The translations under genes and the position numbers were made by a program. The notes under the pieces are model-generated. The model was not told where the DNA came from and searched no databases. It worked only from the letters and a program-made list of their open reading frames with translations. Source: Pseudomonas graminis (lineage in GTDB: Bacteria; Pseudomonadota; Gammaproteobacteria; Pseudomonadales; Pseudomonadaceae). From it: 64,000 nucleotides of DNA. The stretch covers positions 62,001-126,000 of the forward strand of contig NZ_CP053746.1 of assembly GCF_013201545.1 (NCBI RefSeq), read 5' to 3'. Below, in pieces: positions 34,322 through 45,357 of this stretch. The first letter of the stretch is position 1; the number at the start of each line of letters is the position of its first letter.

Positions 34322-35467
34322 TCATATCCAACTTTGGTAAAACCTTACCAGCGCAGTCGTCAGATCGTCCTGCAAGGCCTGTTCCAGACACCAGCGCTCG
34401 GCATGGGCGGCCAGTTCGTCGGTGTGTTGTTCCAGCGCATGCCAGCCCTGGGTCATGTCTTTTCCTGCATTCCACTGGCGCCAGACCTCGGTCAGCGCCT
34501 GCTGCGCCTCCTCCGACAATCCCACCCGGTACAAGTCCAGAAAGGCATCGAGCTTGGCCCAGTGGGCGTCGTCATCCTGCTCGTAGATGTGCCAGATCAG
34601 CGGCCGCCCCGCCCATTGCGCGCGGACGAATGAATCTTCCCCGCGCACGACGTTGAATTCGCAACACCACAACAGCTGGTCGTAGTCTTCCTGGCGCACG
34701 AACGGCAGCACCTGAATGGTCAGGGCGTTGCGCACTTGCACGGCGCCCGCCTTCAGTTCATCCACGCCCAACCAACGCTGAACGTCACCCAGAATGCGGC
34801 CTTCAGGCACCAGCAAATGGGTCGTGCGATCAGCCTGGGCCAGGCAATCCAGCCAGGTGCCGAGGCCGGCGTGCTCGTAGGCGAACAGGGACATCAGCCG
34901 CGCATCGGCATGGGGCACGATGTGCAGGCGCTGGAGGAAGGATTGGCGTGCGGCGAAATCCGCCTGAAACGCCTGACGCTTTTGAATCAGGCCCGCCTCA
35001 CGCAGCAAACCGCCGGTCTTGCCGGTGAAGCCGGGGAAGAAGAAGTACTTGCGCAGGCCCGAGGACTGGATCGACGGCAGGCCGTGGCAACCTGACACCC
35101 AGTCCTCGGCGCTGAGGTATTCGAGGTTGAACCACAGCGGCCGCTTCTCTGCCCCGTGCATGGCCTCAATGTAATCCGGTGGCAGGCGACAGGCGAAGGC
35201 TTCGACCACCACGTCCGGCAGCTCGACCCCTTGCCACACCTTGGGGCATTCCTTCGGCCAGTGACAGACGGTCACGCCATCGCGCATCTGCTCTTCCGCC
35301 AGCGGATCGGCACCCGGGCACAGCCGTGCGAAGGCATTCAGGTCGTCGATCCAGAGGCGAACCTGCAGGTCGTGTTCGGCGACCAGTTGTCGGGCCAGGC
35401 GAAAGGTCACGCCGACGTCGCCGAAATTATCGACAACGCTGCAGAAAATATCCCAAGAGGCTTTCAT
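34322..35467 (-). CDS. earP: EF-P arginine rhamnosyltransferase EarP
   Basis: 381 residues, GT-B fold of the DUF2331 family. The catalytic aspartates D13 and D17 are in SVVDNFGDVGV and the nucleotide-sugar-binding Glu is E277 in FNVVRGEDSFVRAQ. It transfers rhamnose from dTDP-L-rhamnose to EF-P Arg32, and the target Arg is present in the adjacent efp. The gene pair is the diagnostic Pseudomonas arrangement. Confidence 0.95.
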   Translation of the reverse strand: MKASWDIFCSVVDNFGDVGVTFRLARQLVAEHDLQVRLWIDDLNAFARLCPGADPLAEEQMRDGVTVCHWPKECPKVWQGVELPDVVVEAFACRLPPDYIEAMHGAEKRPLWFNLEYLSAEDWVSGCHGLPSIQSSGLRKYFFFPGFTGKTGGLLREAGLIQKRQAFQADFAARQSFLQRLHIVPHADARLMSLFAYEHAGLGTWLDCLAQADRTTHLLVPEGRILGDVQRWLGVDELKAGAVQVRNALTIQVLPFVRQEDYDQLLWCCEFNVVRGEDSFVRAQWAGRPLIWHIYEQDDDAHWAKLDAFLDLYRVGLSEEAQQALTEVWRQWNAGKDMTQGWHALEQHTDELAAHAERWCLEQALQDDLTTALVRFYQSWI

Positions 35468-35590
35468 CCGGGCTCCCTGAGGATGTTCAAAAAAACCGAT
35501 TGTCCTTCATTGCGGCGCAGAATCACCAGCCCCGGTCGTGCGACAATCGCCACCACCGCTGGCCACATGCATACAAGTCTGGAGTCTGTC

Positions 35591-35986
35591 ATGTACGTCA
35601 ACCACCGCGAACTGTCCGTCACGCTGCGCCCGCTCAAGCTGATCCTGTCGATTGCCGCCGGCATCTGGCTGGGGTTTATCGCCGTCCTGCTCAGCCTGTG
35701 GCTGATCTATAAAATGCTCCCCGCCGAGCAGACCCAGGCACTGAACAACGCGGCCGCGCAAATGACGACCCCGCCTGCGGCCAAGCCAAAGCTTGAAAGT
35801 GATAACCCGATGTTTGATCAATACCGGCAGATATTGCGCGACAGCGAAGCGCGGCAGAGCCAGGAAGCCGAACAGGCGGAGCGGCAACGCAGCTTCAACG
35901 GCCCGAAATGCCAGTTCTGGATGCAGCAGAACCAGACCGCGCCCAGCGAGAAGAGCCGCGCCAGCGTCTATCAGTTCTGCGGCTGA
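35591..35986 (+). CDS. Small membrane-anchored hypothetical protein
   Basis: 131 residues from the ATG at 35591 (GGAG 7 nt upstream); the open frame from 35156 runs through the divergent earP and is not used. One transmembrane segment (LILSIAAGIWLGFIAVLLSL), a polar Gln/Glu-rich region (SEARQSQEAEQAERQRS), and two Cys (KCQFW and YQFCG) that could pair. Divergent from earP, function unknown. Confidence 0.7.
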   Translation: MYVNHRELSVTLRPLKLILSIAAGIWLGFIAVLLSLWLIYKMLPAEQTQALNNAAAQMTTPPAAKPKLESDNPMFDQYRQILRDSEARQSQEAEQAERQRSFNGPKCQFWMQQNQTAPSEKSRASVYQFCG

Positions 35987-36026
35987 ATCCCCTTTTGTCG
36001 AGCCATGCCATGCCCCCGAATACGCC

Positions 36027-36515
36027 ATGCCCGTGAACAAGCAAACCGTCCTGCACTGCATCGTCGAGAAGTTGCAGGTCGATCTCGATGTGGCCGTGCG
36101 GGCCGCGCAAACGGCGTACGAAACCGCGACCCATGAAGAGAACATCGCCGAGAACAAGTACGACACCCTTGGACTGGAGGCGTCGTATCTGGCGGCGGGT
36201 CAGGCGCGGCGCGTGGAGGAAATCCGCCAGTCGCTGAACCTGTGTCGCACCCTCGTGCTCAAGCCCTTCGATGACCAGCGCGGCATCCAGACCGGCGACC
36301 TCATCGCCCTCCTGGCGGACAACGGCGCGCAACAGCGGTTGTTTCTGGCACCCGACGCAGCGGGGCTGAAAATCACGGTCGACGAGCAGGTGATTACGGT
36401 GATCACGGCACGCTCGCCGCTGGGTCAGAGCCTGCTCGGCAAGTTCGATGGCGATGAGGTGGAAGTGGTGGTGAACGGCAGCCGTCAATCGTTCGAGATC
36501 ACGCAAATCCTGTGA
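36027..36515 (+). CDS. GreA/GreB-type elongation factor homologue
   Basis: 162 residues from the ATG at 36027. The N-terminal coiled coil is altered compared with GreA: it has VAVRAAQTAYETATHEENIA without the usual acidic tip. The C-terminal FKBP-like domain carries SPLGQSLLGKFDGDEVEVVV, clearly Gre-like. Such short Gre-like proteins bind the RNA-polymerase secondary channel without cleavage activity; that role is inferred. Confidence 0.75.
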   Translation: MPVNKQTVLHCIVEKLQVDLDVAVRAAQTAYETATHEENIAENKYDTLGLEASYLAAGQARRVEEIRQSLNLCRTLVLKPFDDQRGIQTGDLIALLADNGAQQRLFLAPDAAGLKITVDEQVITVITARSPLGQSLLGKFDGDEVEVVVNGSRQSFEITQIL

Positions 36516-36637
36516 TCCACTGATCATTTGCAGGGTTGTAGCGTCCGACTTTTTATGGGTAAGGTGCAGCGTCGCACCACACAGGGTGAACCCGGAACCC
36601 GGAGCCGGGGACACGGATTTAACCAAGGAGATATTTC

Positions 36638-36844
36638 ATGACGAACGTCATCACTTTCCCTGACGCCCATGAACGTGATCGCCTCAAGTCCAGTGACCAC
36701 CACGGGTTGAGATACCTGAACAAGAAAGAGCGACAACTGATCGACCGCCTGCGCATGACCAGTCACGCCGGCCGCCAGTACGTTTACGACTACGCCAGCA
36801 TCATGCAGCGTTCCAAGCCGCTGTACCCTGAACCTGTGGACTGA
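36638..36844 (+). CDS. Small conserved hypothetical protein
   Basis: 68 residues with a textbook AAGGAG 7 nt before the ATG, so it is very likely translated. Basic and polar (FPDAHERDRLKSSDHHGLRY, KKERQLIDRLRM), no membrane segment, no recognisable domain. Confidence 0.7.
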   Translation: MTNVITFPDAHERDRLKSSDHHGLRYLNKKERQLIDRLRMTSHAGRQYVYDYASIMQRSKPLYPEPVD

Positions 36845-36945
36845 CGCGGCTCCCAGGGACGCGTATCGGTTCAGCAGCGGTTAAGTACAACGCCAGGGGG
36901 CGTAGGCCTATAGTGGGCAGATGTTTCTGTCTTCAGGAAAGCCCC

Positions 36946-37500
36946 ATGCCCACCGCAACGCCTTCCCCGTCGCCCGCCGAACCGAGCGCTGCCGCTGCGC
37001 CGGTCGATCACCTGCGCTTCCACAAACGCCACGCCCACCTGGCGCCGACCTTTGGCACCGATGCTTTCGCCCTCAAGGCCGAGGCATTTGCGCGGTTCTT
37101 CGGCACGCCCACCTTTCTCGGCGCACAAACGTTGTTGGTGTTGCTGTGGGTGGGCGCCAACCTGAGCGGGCTGGTGTCGTTCGACCTCTACCCTTTCATC
37201 CTGCTCAATCTGGCGTTCAGCCTGCAATCGGCCTACGCCGCGCCGCTCATTCTGCTGGCCCAGACGCGACAGGCCGCCCGCGACAAAGCCAGCGCAGATG
37301 CCGACGCAGAGCACAGAGAAGCACTGGCGACCGCCAATGAAGAACGCATGGCCCGAGCCGCGCAGAACACCGCGCAGATGCTTGAGCTGCTGGAGCAGAA
37401 CACCCGACTCACCGAAATGACCAAGGTGCTGACCGAACGGGTGGAAGCGCTGACGGCGGACATGCACAAGCATTTCGTTAAACGCGATGGGCATGTTTGA
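36946..37500 (+). CDS. DUF1003 membrane protein
   Basis: 184 residues from the ATG at 36946 (AGGA upstream; the frame opens at 36913). Two transmembrane helices (FLGAQTLLVLLWVGANLSGL and the PFILLNLAFSLQSAYAAPLI segment) with the QSAYAAPLILLAQ motif of DUF1003, then a long coiled-coil tail (AEHREALATANEERMARAAQ). Role unknown. Confidence 0.85.
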   Translation: MPTATPSPSPAEPSAAAAPVDHLRFHKRHAHLAPTFGTDAFALKAEAFARFFGTPTFLGAQTLLVLLWVGANLSGLVSFDLYPFILLNLAFSLQSAYAAPLILLAQTRQAARDKASADADAEHREALATANEERMARAAQNTAQMLELLEQNTRLTEMTKVLTERVEALTADMHKHFVKRDGHV

Positions 37501-37573
37501 CGGTTTTCGGGATTTGGCTTGCCCCTCCAGCGGATCTGCGGCACGCGCAAAATCTTAGTCTGGCAAGGGACCT

Positions 37574-37666
37574 TGTAGGAGCGAGCTTGCTCGCGAAGAG
37601 GCCAGTACATCCGCTAAATCTTCTCCGGCTGAAATACCGTCTTCGCGAGCAAGCTCACTCCTACAG
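37574..37666. repeat. REP family B inverted pair
   Basis: GTAGGAGCGAGCTTGCTCGC at 37574 faces GCGAGCAAGCTCACTCCTAC ending 37666. The rest of the 394-bp gap before dkgB (37667-37894) shows nothing recognisable. Confidence 0.9.
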
Positions 37667-37894
37667 TTCCTCCGTTTTCCGCAAGGCAATGCAGCGCGCT
37701 GGCTAAGGACAGCTTCTACGGAAATCACATCCCGTTGAACGATCCCATCCACCCGCTGCCCCAAACTCCATGGCATTCATGATCCCCCGTCAAAACTCCC
37801 GTGCCCGTGCTGTGGTTTTTCCATGCCCGCCGGCGCGGGATACTGGCCGTCAATATCGTTTCTCCCCTTCCCCCTTGAACCCTGGAGTTCTCCC

Positions 37895-38698
37895 ATGACT
37901 GTTCCCGCATTTGGCCTCGGCACCTTCCGCCTGAAAGATCAGGTCGTCATCGACTCGGTCAGCAATGGCCTGGAACTGGGCTATCGCGTCATCGACACCG
38001 CGCAGATCTACGGCAATGAAGCCGAGGTCGGTCAGGCCATCGAGAAGAGTGGCGTGCCCCGTGACGAGCTCTACATCACTACCAAGATCTGGACCGACAA
38101 CTTTGCCGCCGACAAGCTGATCCCGAGCCTGAAGGAAAGCCTGGCAAAGCTGAAAACCGATCACGTCGACCTGACGCTGATCCACTGGCCGTCGCCGAAA
38201 GGCCAGGTGCCTGTCGCCGAGTTCATGGGCGCGCTGCTGGAGGCCAAGCAGCAAGGCCTGACCCGCGAGATCGGGATTTCCAACTTCACCGTCGCGCTGA
38301 TGAAAGAAGCCATTGCTGCGGTCGGCGCCGAAAACATCGCCACCAACCAGATTGAGCTGCACCCGTACCTGCAAAATCGCACCGTCGCCGATTTCGCCAA
38401 GCAACACGGAATCAAGATCACGTCCTACATGACCCTGGCCTATGGCGAAGTGCTGAAGGACCCGGTGATCGAGCAGATCGCCCAGCGCCACAACGCAACC
38501 CCTGCGCAAGTGACGCTGGCGTGGGCCATGCAGTTGGGTTACGCGGTGATTCCGTCGTCCACCAAGCGAGCGAACCTGGAAAGCAACCTGAAAGCAGTCG
38601 ACCTCACGCTGACCGAGGACGACATGGCGCAGATCGCCCAGCTGGACCGTGGTCATCGCCTGACCAGCCCGGCCAGCCTCGCGCCCCATTGGGATTGA
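37895..38698 (+). CDS. dkgB: 2,5-diketo-D-gluconate reductase / aldo-keto reductase DkgB
   Basis: 267 residues from the ATG at 37895 (GGAG 7 nt upstream; the frame opens at 37823). AKR fold with the tetrad Asp ([12 protein letters not shown]), Tyr in the same block, Lys (ITTKIWTDN) and His (LIHWPSP), plus the NADPH motif [16 protein letters not shown]. It reduces 2,5-diketo-D-gluconate and methylglyoxal. Monocistronic, followed by a hairpin. Confidence 0.9.
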   Translation: MTVPAFGLGTFRLKDQVVIDSVSNGLELGYRVIDTAQIYGNEAEVGQAIEKSGVPRDELYITTKIWTDNFAADKLIPSLKESLAKLKTDHVDLTLIHWPSPKGQVPVAEFMGALLEAKQQGLTREIGISNFTVALMKEAIAAVGAENIATNQIELHPYLQNRTVADFAKQHGIKITSYMTLAYGEVLKDPVIEQIAQRHNATPAQVTLAWAMQLGYAVIPSSTKRANLESNLKAVDLTLTEDDMAQIAQLDRGHRLTSPASLAPHWD

Positions 38699-38706
38699 TG
38701 CAGCCC

Positions 38707-38730
38707 TGATTCTGGCTTCGGCCAGAATCA
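38707..38730 (+). terminator. Hairpin after dkgB
   Basis: TGATTCTGGC-TTCG-GCCAGAATCA, a 10-bp stem closed by the stable TTCG tetraloop, 9 bp after the stop. No U-run. Confidence 0.7.
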
Positions 38731-38760
38731 CCCCAATGCAACGCCCCCTTATAAAGCACT

Positions 38761-38932
38761 CGAACCATAAACAGGCGCCCTGCCTGGCCCCTTCCTGAAA
38801 TTGGTTCGCTTACCGCCTGAACCAATCCCGTCCTCTCCTGCGAACCAGACTTCCGAACCTTTGCCGATTGGCCCGAAGCGGCAGGATCACGCCTGTCCGC
38901 ACGACCGGCCATCTGTCCTTGCAGGCGAACCA
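38761..38932. promoter_or_regulatory. Repeated GCGAACCA / TGGTTCGC boxes upstream of the GntR-ABC operon
   Basis: TGGTTCGC lies at 38802-38809, with GCGAACCA at 38840-38847 and 38925-38932, and partial copies at 38761 and 38854. The gap from 38699 to 39027 has no gene, so these repeats are the most likely operators for the GntR regulator. The site assignment is inferred. Confidence 0.4.
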
Positions 38933-39027
38933 ATTTCCATTGGCATCGCTATTGCACTCGTCCCCTGTAGCCCGGCCCCGCTTCACGCAGCCCCTGGCCT
39001 CCGGTTCACCCGTGACGAGAGACGCAG

Positions 39028-39761
39028 ATGGACAGCATCGACACCGACGCAACCCACGACACTTCGTCGAAGATGGCCCTCGACGCGCTGCGCCAACTGG
39101 TCGCGCAGCAGGCGGCGTTTCCCCAGCGGCCGCTGCCGACCGAACGCGACCTGGCGGTGGACTTCGGCGTCAGTCGCCGGGCCATTCGCCGCGCGCTGGC
39201 GGTGCTCGAAGCCGAGGGGCACATCTGGCGGCGGCAGGGCAAAGGCACTTTCGTCGGCCCTACCCCACCGAGCGCCGCCATGAGCTTTGCCAGGCTGTCG
39301 AGCCGGACCAATTTCAGCGAGGTCATGGAAGCGCGCATCTATCTGGAGCCCGCACTCGCGTCACTGGCTGCGCTGCGCGCCAGCGGCGAACAGATGGCGA
39401 TCCTGCGCCGACTGGCCGAACGTACCACCCACCAGCAACACGCCAGCGAACCCGACGCCGAAGGCATCGAGCTGTGGGACAGCGCGCTGCACCGCGGGAT
39501 CGCCGAAGCGGCGGGCAACCGCCTGATGCTCGATATTTTCGAAATGCTCGACGCCATTCGTCTTGACCCGGCGTGGCGCGACCTGCGCCAACGCGCCCGC
39601 AACACCGACCGCCTGAGCACCTACAGCCACGATCACCACGACATCATCGGCGCCATCGAAAGTCGCGACCCGGCCAAGGCCGCCACCGCCATGCGCGGTC
39701 ATCTGCGTGCGCTGCAACAGGCGCTCGATCACGTCATCCAGCAAGACCTCGAGGCCAGCGT

Positions 39762-39765
<4 letters not shown>
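39028..39765 (+). CDS. GntR/FadR-family transcriptional regulator
   Basis: 245 residues. N-terminal winged HTH (LPTERDLAVDFGVSRRAIRR, ALAVLEAEGHIWRRQGKGTF) and an all-helical FCD domain with metal-ligand-like D150s region (ELWDSALHRGIAEAAGNRLM) and the HDHHDIIGAI histidines. Its stop overlaps the ATG of the ABC-transporter ATPase (ATGA), so it is the first gene of the peptide-uptake operon and probably its local regulator. Confidence 0.9.
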
Positions 39766-40762
<997 letters not shown>

Positions 40763-40766
<4 letters not shown>

Positions 40767-41896
40767 GCCTGTCAGGCCCACACATCATGAATACCGGGGT
40801 GGCTGAATCGGCGCTGGAAAAGCCGATTCTGGAAAGCATCGCGGTGAGCAAACACTTTCACAGCGAAGCAGGATTGTTCCAGCGCAAGAAGCCGCCGGTG
40901 CAGGCGGTCAACGAGGTTTCCCTGGCCGTGCGCCGGGGCGAAACCCTGGCGCTGGTGGGTGAGTCGGGGTCGGGCAAATCGACCCTGGGCCGCGTGCTGC
41001 TGAACCTGCTCAAGCCCACCGCAGGCGACGTCATTTATGAGGGCCGCAACCTGGGCAATCTGCCGGCCGACAAGCTGCGTCAGGTGCGCCGCGATCTGCA
41101 GATCATTTTCCAGGACCCGTTCGCCTCGCTGAACCCGCGCATGAGCGTGGAATCGATCATCGGCGAACCGATCTGGCTGCACCGTGACGACAGCCGCAGC
41201 GCCCGTCAGGACAAAGTCGCCGAGCTGTTGCGTACGGTCGGTCTGGCGCCGGAGCACGGCAGCCGCTTTCCCCACGAATTTTCCGGCGGTCAGCGTCAGC
41301 GCATCGGCATCGCCCGCGCACTGGCCTCGGAACCACGGCTGATCCTCGGCGACGAGCCGGTGTCGGCGCTGGACGTCTCGGTGCAGGCGCAGGTGGTTAA
41401 TCTGCTGGAAGACCTCAAGCACCAGTTCGGCCTGACCCTGCTGATCGTCGCCCACGGCCTCGCGGTGATCCGCCACATGAGCGACCGCGTGGCGGTGATG
41501 TACCTCGGCGAAATCGTCGAGCTGGCACCGGTCAACGCGTTGTTCGAAACGCCCTTTCATCCTTATACGCAAGCGCTGATGGCCGCCGTGCCGGTCAGTC
41601 ACCCGGACCTGCGCCGCCCGCGGCCGTTGCTCGGCGGTGACATGCCAAGCCCGAGCAAACCGCCGTCCGGTTGCCGTTTTCACACCCGTTGCCCCCACGC
41701 CAAGCCGCTGTGCCGCGAAGTGAAGCCGGTCTTCGAAACCGTCGAGCCGGGGCGTCAGGTGGCCTGCCATTACTGGCGCGAAATCGCCAACGCCGGTGCC
41801 GGTTCGCTGATCGTGCCCACCCCCAGCGCCGCTTATAGCCAGCGTCTGAATCTGTTCAAAAGCCATCAAGCCCTTTCTCTGGAGAGTCAGCCATGA
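40763..41896 (+). CDS. Peptide ABC transporter ATPase, DppF/GsiA-C type
   Basis: 377 residues; overlaps the previous gene by 4 nt. Walker [21 protein letters not shown], signature [21 protein letters not shown], and a [12 protein letters not shown]-terminal Cys motif. The H-loop reads [10 protein letters not shown] rather than the usual THDL, but still has the switch His. It stands upstream of the binding protein, overlapping it by 4 nt. Confidence 0.92.
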
Positions 41897-43392
41897 AGTT
41901 CGCCCACCTGATAACAACCACGTTGTTGCTGCTCGCTGCGAATGCGGCTGTCGCCGAAACCACCCTGCGCATCGGCATTCAGGACGACCCTGACATGCTC
42001 GACCCCCACCGCTCGCGTACCTATTCGGGGCGACTGGTCTACACCGCGCTCTGCGACAAGCTGGTCGACGTCAATGCTGATCTGACCTACGCGCCACAAC
42101 TGGCCACCGCCTGGAACTGGAGCGAGGACGGCAAGACCCTGACCATGACCCTGCGCGACGGCGTGACCTTCCACGACGGCGAGGTGTTCGACGCCGCCGC
42201 CGTGAAGTTCAACCTCGACCGCGCCCGCACCCTGCCCGACTCCCTGCGCAAGAGCGAACTGGCGTCGGTGGAAAGCGTTGAGGTGGTCGACGCGAACACC
42301 GTAGCGATCAAGGTCAAGCAGCCCGACGCCACGCTGATCTCGCAGCTGTCCGACCGCGCCGGGATGATGCTCGCGCCCAAGGCTTCAGCGACCGACGTGG
42401 CCTCGAAACCGGTGTGTTCCGGGCCATACAAATTCGTTCAGCGGGTGCAGCAGGACCGCATCGTGCTGGAGCGCTTCGACAACTACTGGAACAAGCAGGC
42501 GTACCACTTCGATAAGGTGATTTTCCTGCCGATTCCGGACACCTCGGTGCGCCTGGCCAACCTGCGTTCCGGCGACCTGGACATCATCGAACGCGTCGCG
42601 CCCACCGACGTGAAGACCGCCAAGGCCGACAGCCACGTGCAGGTGTTCAGCACGCCGGGCCTGGGCTACATGCAGCTGATGTACAACACCAACAACGGCG
42701 ACAAGGCCAACAACCCCATGGGCAAGGACAAGCGCGTGCGCAAGGCCTTCGAGCTGGCGATCGACCGTGACGCGATCAATCAGGTGGTGTTCGAGGGCCT
42801 GTACGCACCGAGCGCCCAGCCGTTCCCGAAAAACAGCCCGTATTACGACAAGGACCTGCCGCTCCCGACCCGCGACGTCGAAGCCAGCAAAAAACTGCTG
42901 GCGGAAGCCGGGGTCAAGACGCCCCTCAGCGTCGAGCTGAAAGTCGCCAACAACCCCATTGCGCAACAGGTCGGCCAGATCATTCAGACGATGGCCGAAG
43001 AGGCCGGCTTCAAGGTCAATCTGATCGCCACCGAATACGCCACCCTGCTCAGCGAGCAACAGGCCGGCAACTTCCAGATCGGCATGAGCGCCTGGTCGGG
43101 CCGTCCTGATCCGGATGGCGACATCCACCAGTTCGTGACCTGCAAGGGCGGCCAGAACGACGGGCATTTCTGCGACCCGAAACTGGACGAGCTGCTGAAC
43201 AAGGCGCGCACCGTGAACGACCAGGCCCAGCGTCAGGCCCTCTACTTCGAGGCCCTGCGCCTGCTCGCCGAAGACGTGCCGACCAGCTACCTGTACTTCG
43301 ATCCGCGAATCATCGCCATGCGCAGCAACCTCACCGGTTTCGTGCCCAACCCGGATGGTCTGATTCGCCTGAACAACGTCGCTTTCAAATGA
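41893..43392 (+). CDS. Peptide/glutathione-type ABC substrate-binding protein (SBP family 5)
   Basis: 499 residues with a signal peptide ([20 protein letters not shown], cleavage AVA-E). SBP_bac_5 motifs: LRIGIQDDPDMLDPHRSRTY, LATAWNWSEDGKTLTMTLRD, GVTFHDGEVFDA, SGPYKF. No lipobox, so it is a free periplasmic protein. It delivers small peptides to the DppBC-type permeases that follow. GsiB-like specificity (glutathione, gamma-glutamyl peptides) is suggested by the gamma-glutamyltransferase downstream. Confidence 0.92.
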   Translation: MKFAHLITTTLLLLAANAAVAETTLRIGIQDDPDMLDPHRSRTYSGRLVYTALCDKLVDVNADLTYAPQLATAWNWSEDGKTLTMTLRDGVTFHDGEVFDAAAVKFNLDRARTLPDSLRKSELASVESVEVVDANTVAIKVKQPDATLISQLSDRAGMMLAPKASATDVASKPVCSGPYKFVQRVQQDRIVLERFDNYWNKQAYHFDKVIFLPIPDTSVRLANLRSGDLDIIERVAPTDVKTAKADSHVQVFSTPGLGYMQLMYNTNNGDKANNPMGKDKRVRKAFELAIDRDAINQVVFEGLYAPSAQPFPKNSPYYDKDLPLPTRDVEASKKLLAEAGVKTPLSVELKVANNPIAQQVGQIIQTMAEEAGFKVNLIATEYATLLSEQQAGNFQIGMSAWSGRPDPDGDIHQFVTCKGGQNDGHFCDPKLDELLNKARTVNDQAQRQALYFEALRLLAEDVPTSYLYFDPRIIAMRSNLTGFVPNPDGLIRLNNVAFK

Positions 43393-43435
43393 CAGCGGCG
43401 CCCGTGGACAACCGCTTCGGCCGCGAGGATTCGTC

Positions 43436-44380
43436 ATGCTGACTTTCATCCTGCGACGCCTGCTCAGCGCCATTCCGACGCTGATCCTGGTTTCGCTGTT
43501 CGTCTTCACCCTGCAAAAGCTGCTGCCGGGCGATCCGGTCCAGGCCATGGCGGGTGAAGAGCGCGACCCGGCGGTGATGGAATACCTGCGCGAGAAATAC
43601 CGGCTCAATGACCCGCTGCCGCTGCAATACGTGCACTGGGTCGGCAATGTCCTGCAGGGCGACTTCGGCACCTCGTTGCGCACCGAGCAACCGGTGACCG
43701 TGCTGCTGGCGTCGAAGCTGCCGGTGACCATCGAGCTGGCGGTGCTGGCGTTGATCATCGCGTTGGTGATCGGCATTCCCACCGGGGTGATCTCGGGGGT
43801 GCGCAAGGGCACGTCGGTGGACTACGCGGCCAACGTGTTCGCCCTGTCGGGGATCTCGATTCCGCACTTCTGGCTGGGGATTCTGTTGATCATGATCTTC
43901 GCCGTGAAGCTGCAATGGCTGCCGGCCTCGGGCTTCGTGCCGCTGGGTGAAGACGTCGGGCAGAACCTGAAAACCCTGATCCTGCCAGCGTTCGTGCTGG
44001 GCGCGGGGCTGTCGGGGGTGCTGATGCGCCACACCCGCAGCGCGATGCTCGAAGTGTTGCGCGCCGACTACGTGCGAACCGCGCGGGCCAAAGGTCTGTT
44101 CCCGCGCACGGTGATCTTGAAGCACGCCCTGCGCAACGCACTGATGCCCATCGTCACGCTGACCACGCTGCTGTTCGGTGAGTTGCTCGGCGGCGCCGTG
44201 CTGACCGAGCAGGTGTTCAGCATTCCCGGCTTCGGCAAGATGATTGTCGATGCTGTGTTCAACCGCGACTACGCCGTGGTGCAAGGCGTGGTGCTGTGCG
44301 TCGCCATCGGCTTCCTGCTGCTGAATCTGCTGGCGGACGTGCTCTATCGCCTGATCAATCCGCGTCTGAGGACTGCCTGA
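43436..44380 (+). CDS. Peptide ABC transporter permease, DppB/GsiC type
   Basis: 314 residues, six membrane helices starting LTFILRRLLSAIPTLILVSL. It has the DppB N-terminal domain (LPGDPVQAMAG, LREKYRLNDPLP) and the EAA-like loop (DYVRTARAKGLFPRTVILKH). The stop overlaps the next start (TGATG). Confidence 0.93.
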   Translation: MLTFILRRLLSAIPTLILVSLFVFTLQKLLPGDPVQAMAGEERDPAVMEYLREKYRLNDPLPLQYVHWVGNVLQGDFGTSLRTEQPVTVLLASKLPVTIELAVLALIIALVIGIPTGVISGVRKGTSVDYAANVFALSGISIPHFWLGILLIMIFAVKLQWLPASGFVPLGEDVGQNLKTLILPAFVLGAGLSGVLMRHTRSAMLEVLRADYVRTARAKGLFPRTVILKHALRNALMPIVTLTTLLFGELLGGAVLTEQVFSIPGFGKMIVDAVFNRDYAVVQGVVLCVAIGFLLLNLLADVLYRLINPRLRTA

Positions 44381-45288
44381 TGACTTCGATTGCGACCCAT
44401 CCCTCGGCGCCGCTGAACGCGCCGTCCCAGGCGCCGTTGAGAGAACCATTGCGGCCGCGCACCCGTTCGCCGTTCGTGAAGAAATTCCTCGCCAACAAAG
44501 GCGCGGTGGTCGGCGCGGTGGTGCTGATCATCTTCATTCTCGCCGCGCTGCTGGCGCCGTGGATTGCGCCCCATGATCCGCTGAAGGCCAACTTCCTCGC
44601 CGTGCGCAAGGCGCCGTCGCTGATCTACTGGCTGGGCACCGATGAACTCGGCCGCGACCTGTTCTCCCGCCTGCTCTGGGGGGCGCGCAGTTCGTTGCTG
44701 GCCGGTGGGGTTTCGGTGGCGATTGCCATGGTCATCGGCGTGCCGCTGGGCCTGTTGGCCGGTTACTTCGGCGGCAGGCTCGACGCGGTGATTTCGCGCG
44801 TCATGGAAGCGCTGCTGTCGTGTCCGTTTTTGGTGCTGGCGATTGCCCTGGGCGCGTTTCTGGGCCCGAGCCTGAGCAACGCGATGATTGCCATCGGGCT
44901 GTCGGCGATGCCGATTTTCTCGCGCCTGACCCGCGGTCAGGTACTGGCGATCCGTCACGAAGATTATCTGGAAGGCGCCCGCGCCATCGGCCTGCCGGAC
45001 CGCTGGATCATCCTGCGCTACGTGCTGCCGAACGTGCTCTCGCCGCTGGTGGTGCAAGCGACGCTGACCATCGCGTCGGCCATTCTGGCGGAAGCGAGCC
45101 TGTCTTTCCTCGGCCTGGGTCAACAACCGCCCTCACCGTCTTGGGGCTCGATGCTCAACACCGCGAAGAACTTCATGGAACAGGCGCCATGGATGTCCAT
45201 CGCCCCGGGCGTGGCGATCTACATCACGGTGCTGTGTTTCAACCTGCTGGGCGACGGGCTGCGTGATGCCCTTGACCCGAAAAGCTGA
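44380..45288 (+). CDS. Peptide ABC transporter permease, DppC/GsiD type
   Basis: 302 residues from the ATG at 44380, overlapping the gsiC-type stop by 1 nt. DppC features: LANKGAVVGAVVLIIFILAA, WLGTDELGRDLFSRLLWGAR, and an EAA loop HEDYLEGARAIGLPDRWIIL. It completes the importer. Confidence 0.93.
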   Translation: MTSIATHPSAPLNAPSQAPLREPLRPRTRSPFVKKFLANKGAVVGAVVLIIFILAALLAPWIAPHDPLKANFLAVRKAPSLIYWLGTDELGRDLFSRLLWGARSSLLAGGVSVAIAMVIGVPLGLLAGYFGGRLDAVISRVMEALLSCPFLVLAIALGAFLGPSLSNAMIAIGLSAMPIFSRLTRGQVLAIRHEDYLEGARAIGLPDRWIILRYVLPNVLSPLVVQATLTIASAILAEASLSFLGLGQQPPSPSWGSMLNTAKNFMEQAPWMSIAPGVAIYITVLCFNLLGDGLRDALDPKS

Positions 45289-45357
45289 CGGCGCTCCCCC
45301 TTACACGCCGAAGCCGCGCCTCTATAACCGATCAACTGCCAAGAAGAGAACGACTGC

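Noticed and set aside
42385..44449. Large minus-strand open frames opposite the peptide transporter genes
   Set aside because: The plus-strand binding protein and permease have full family motifs. The opposite frames are low-complexity mirror frames.
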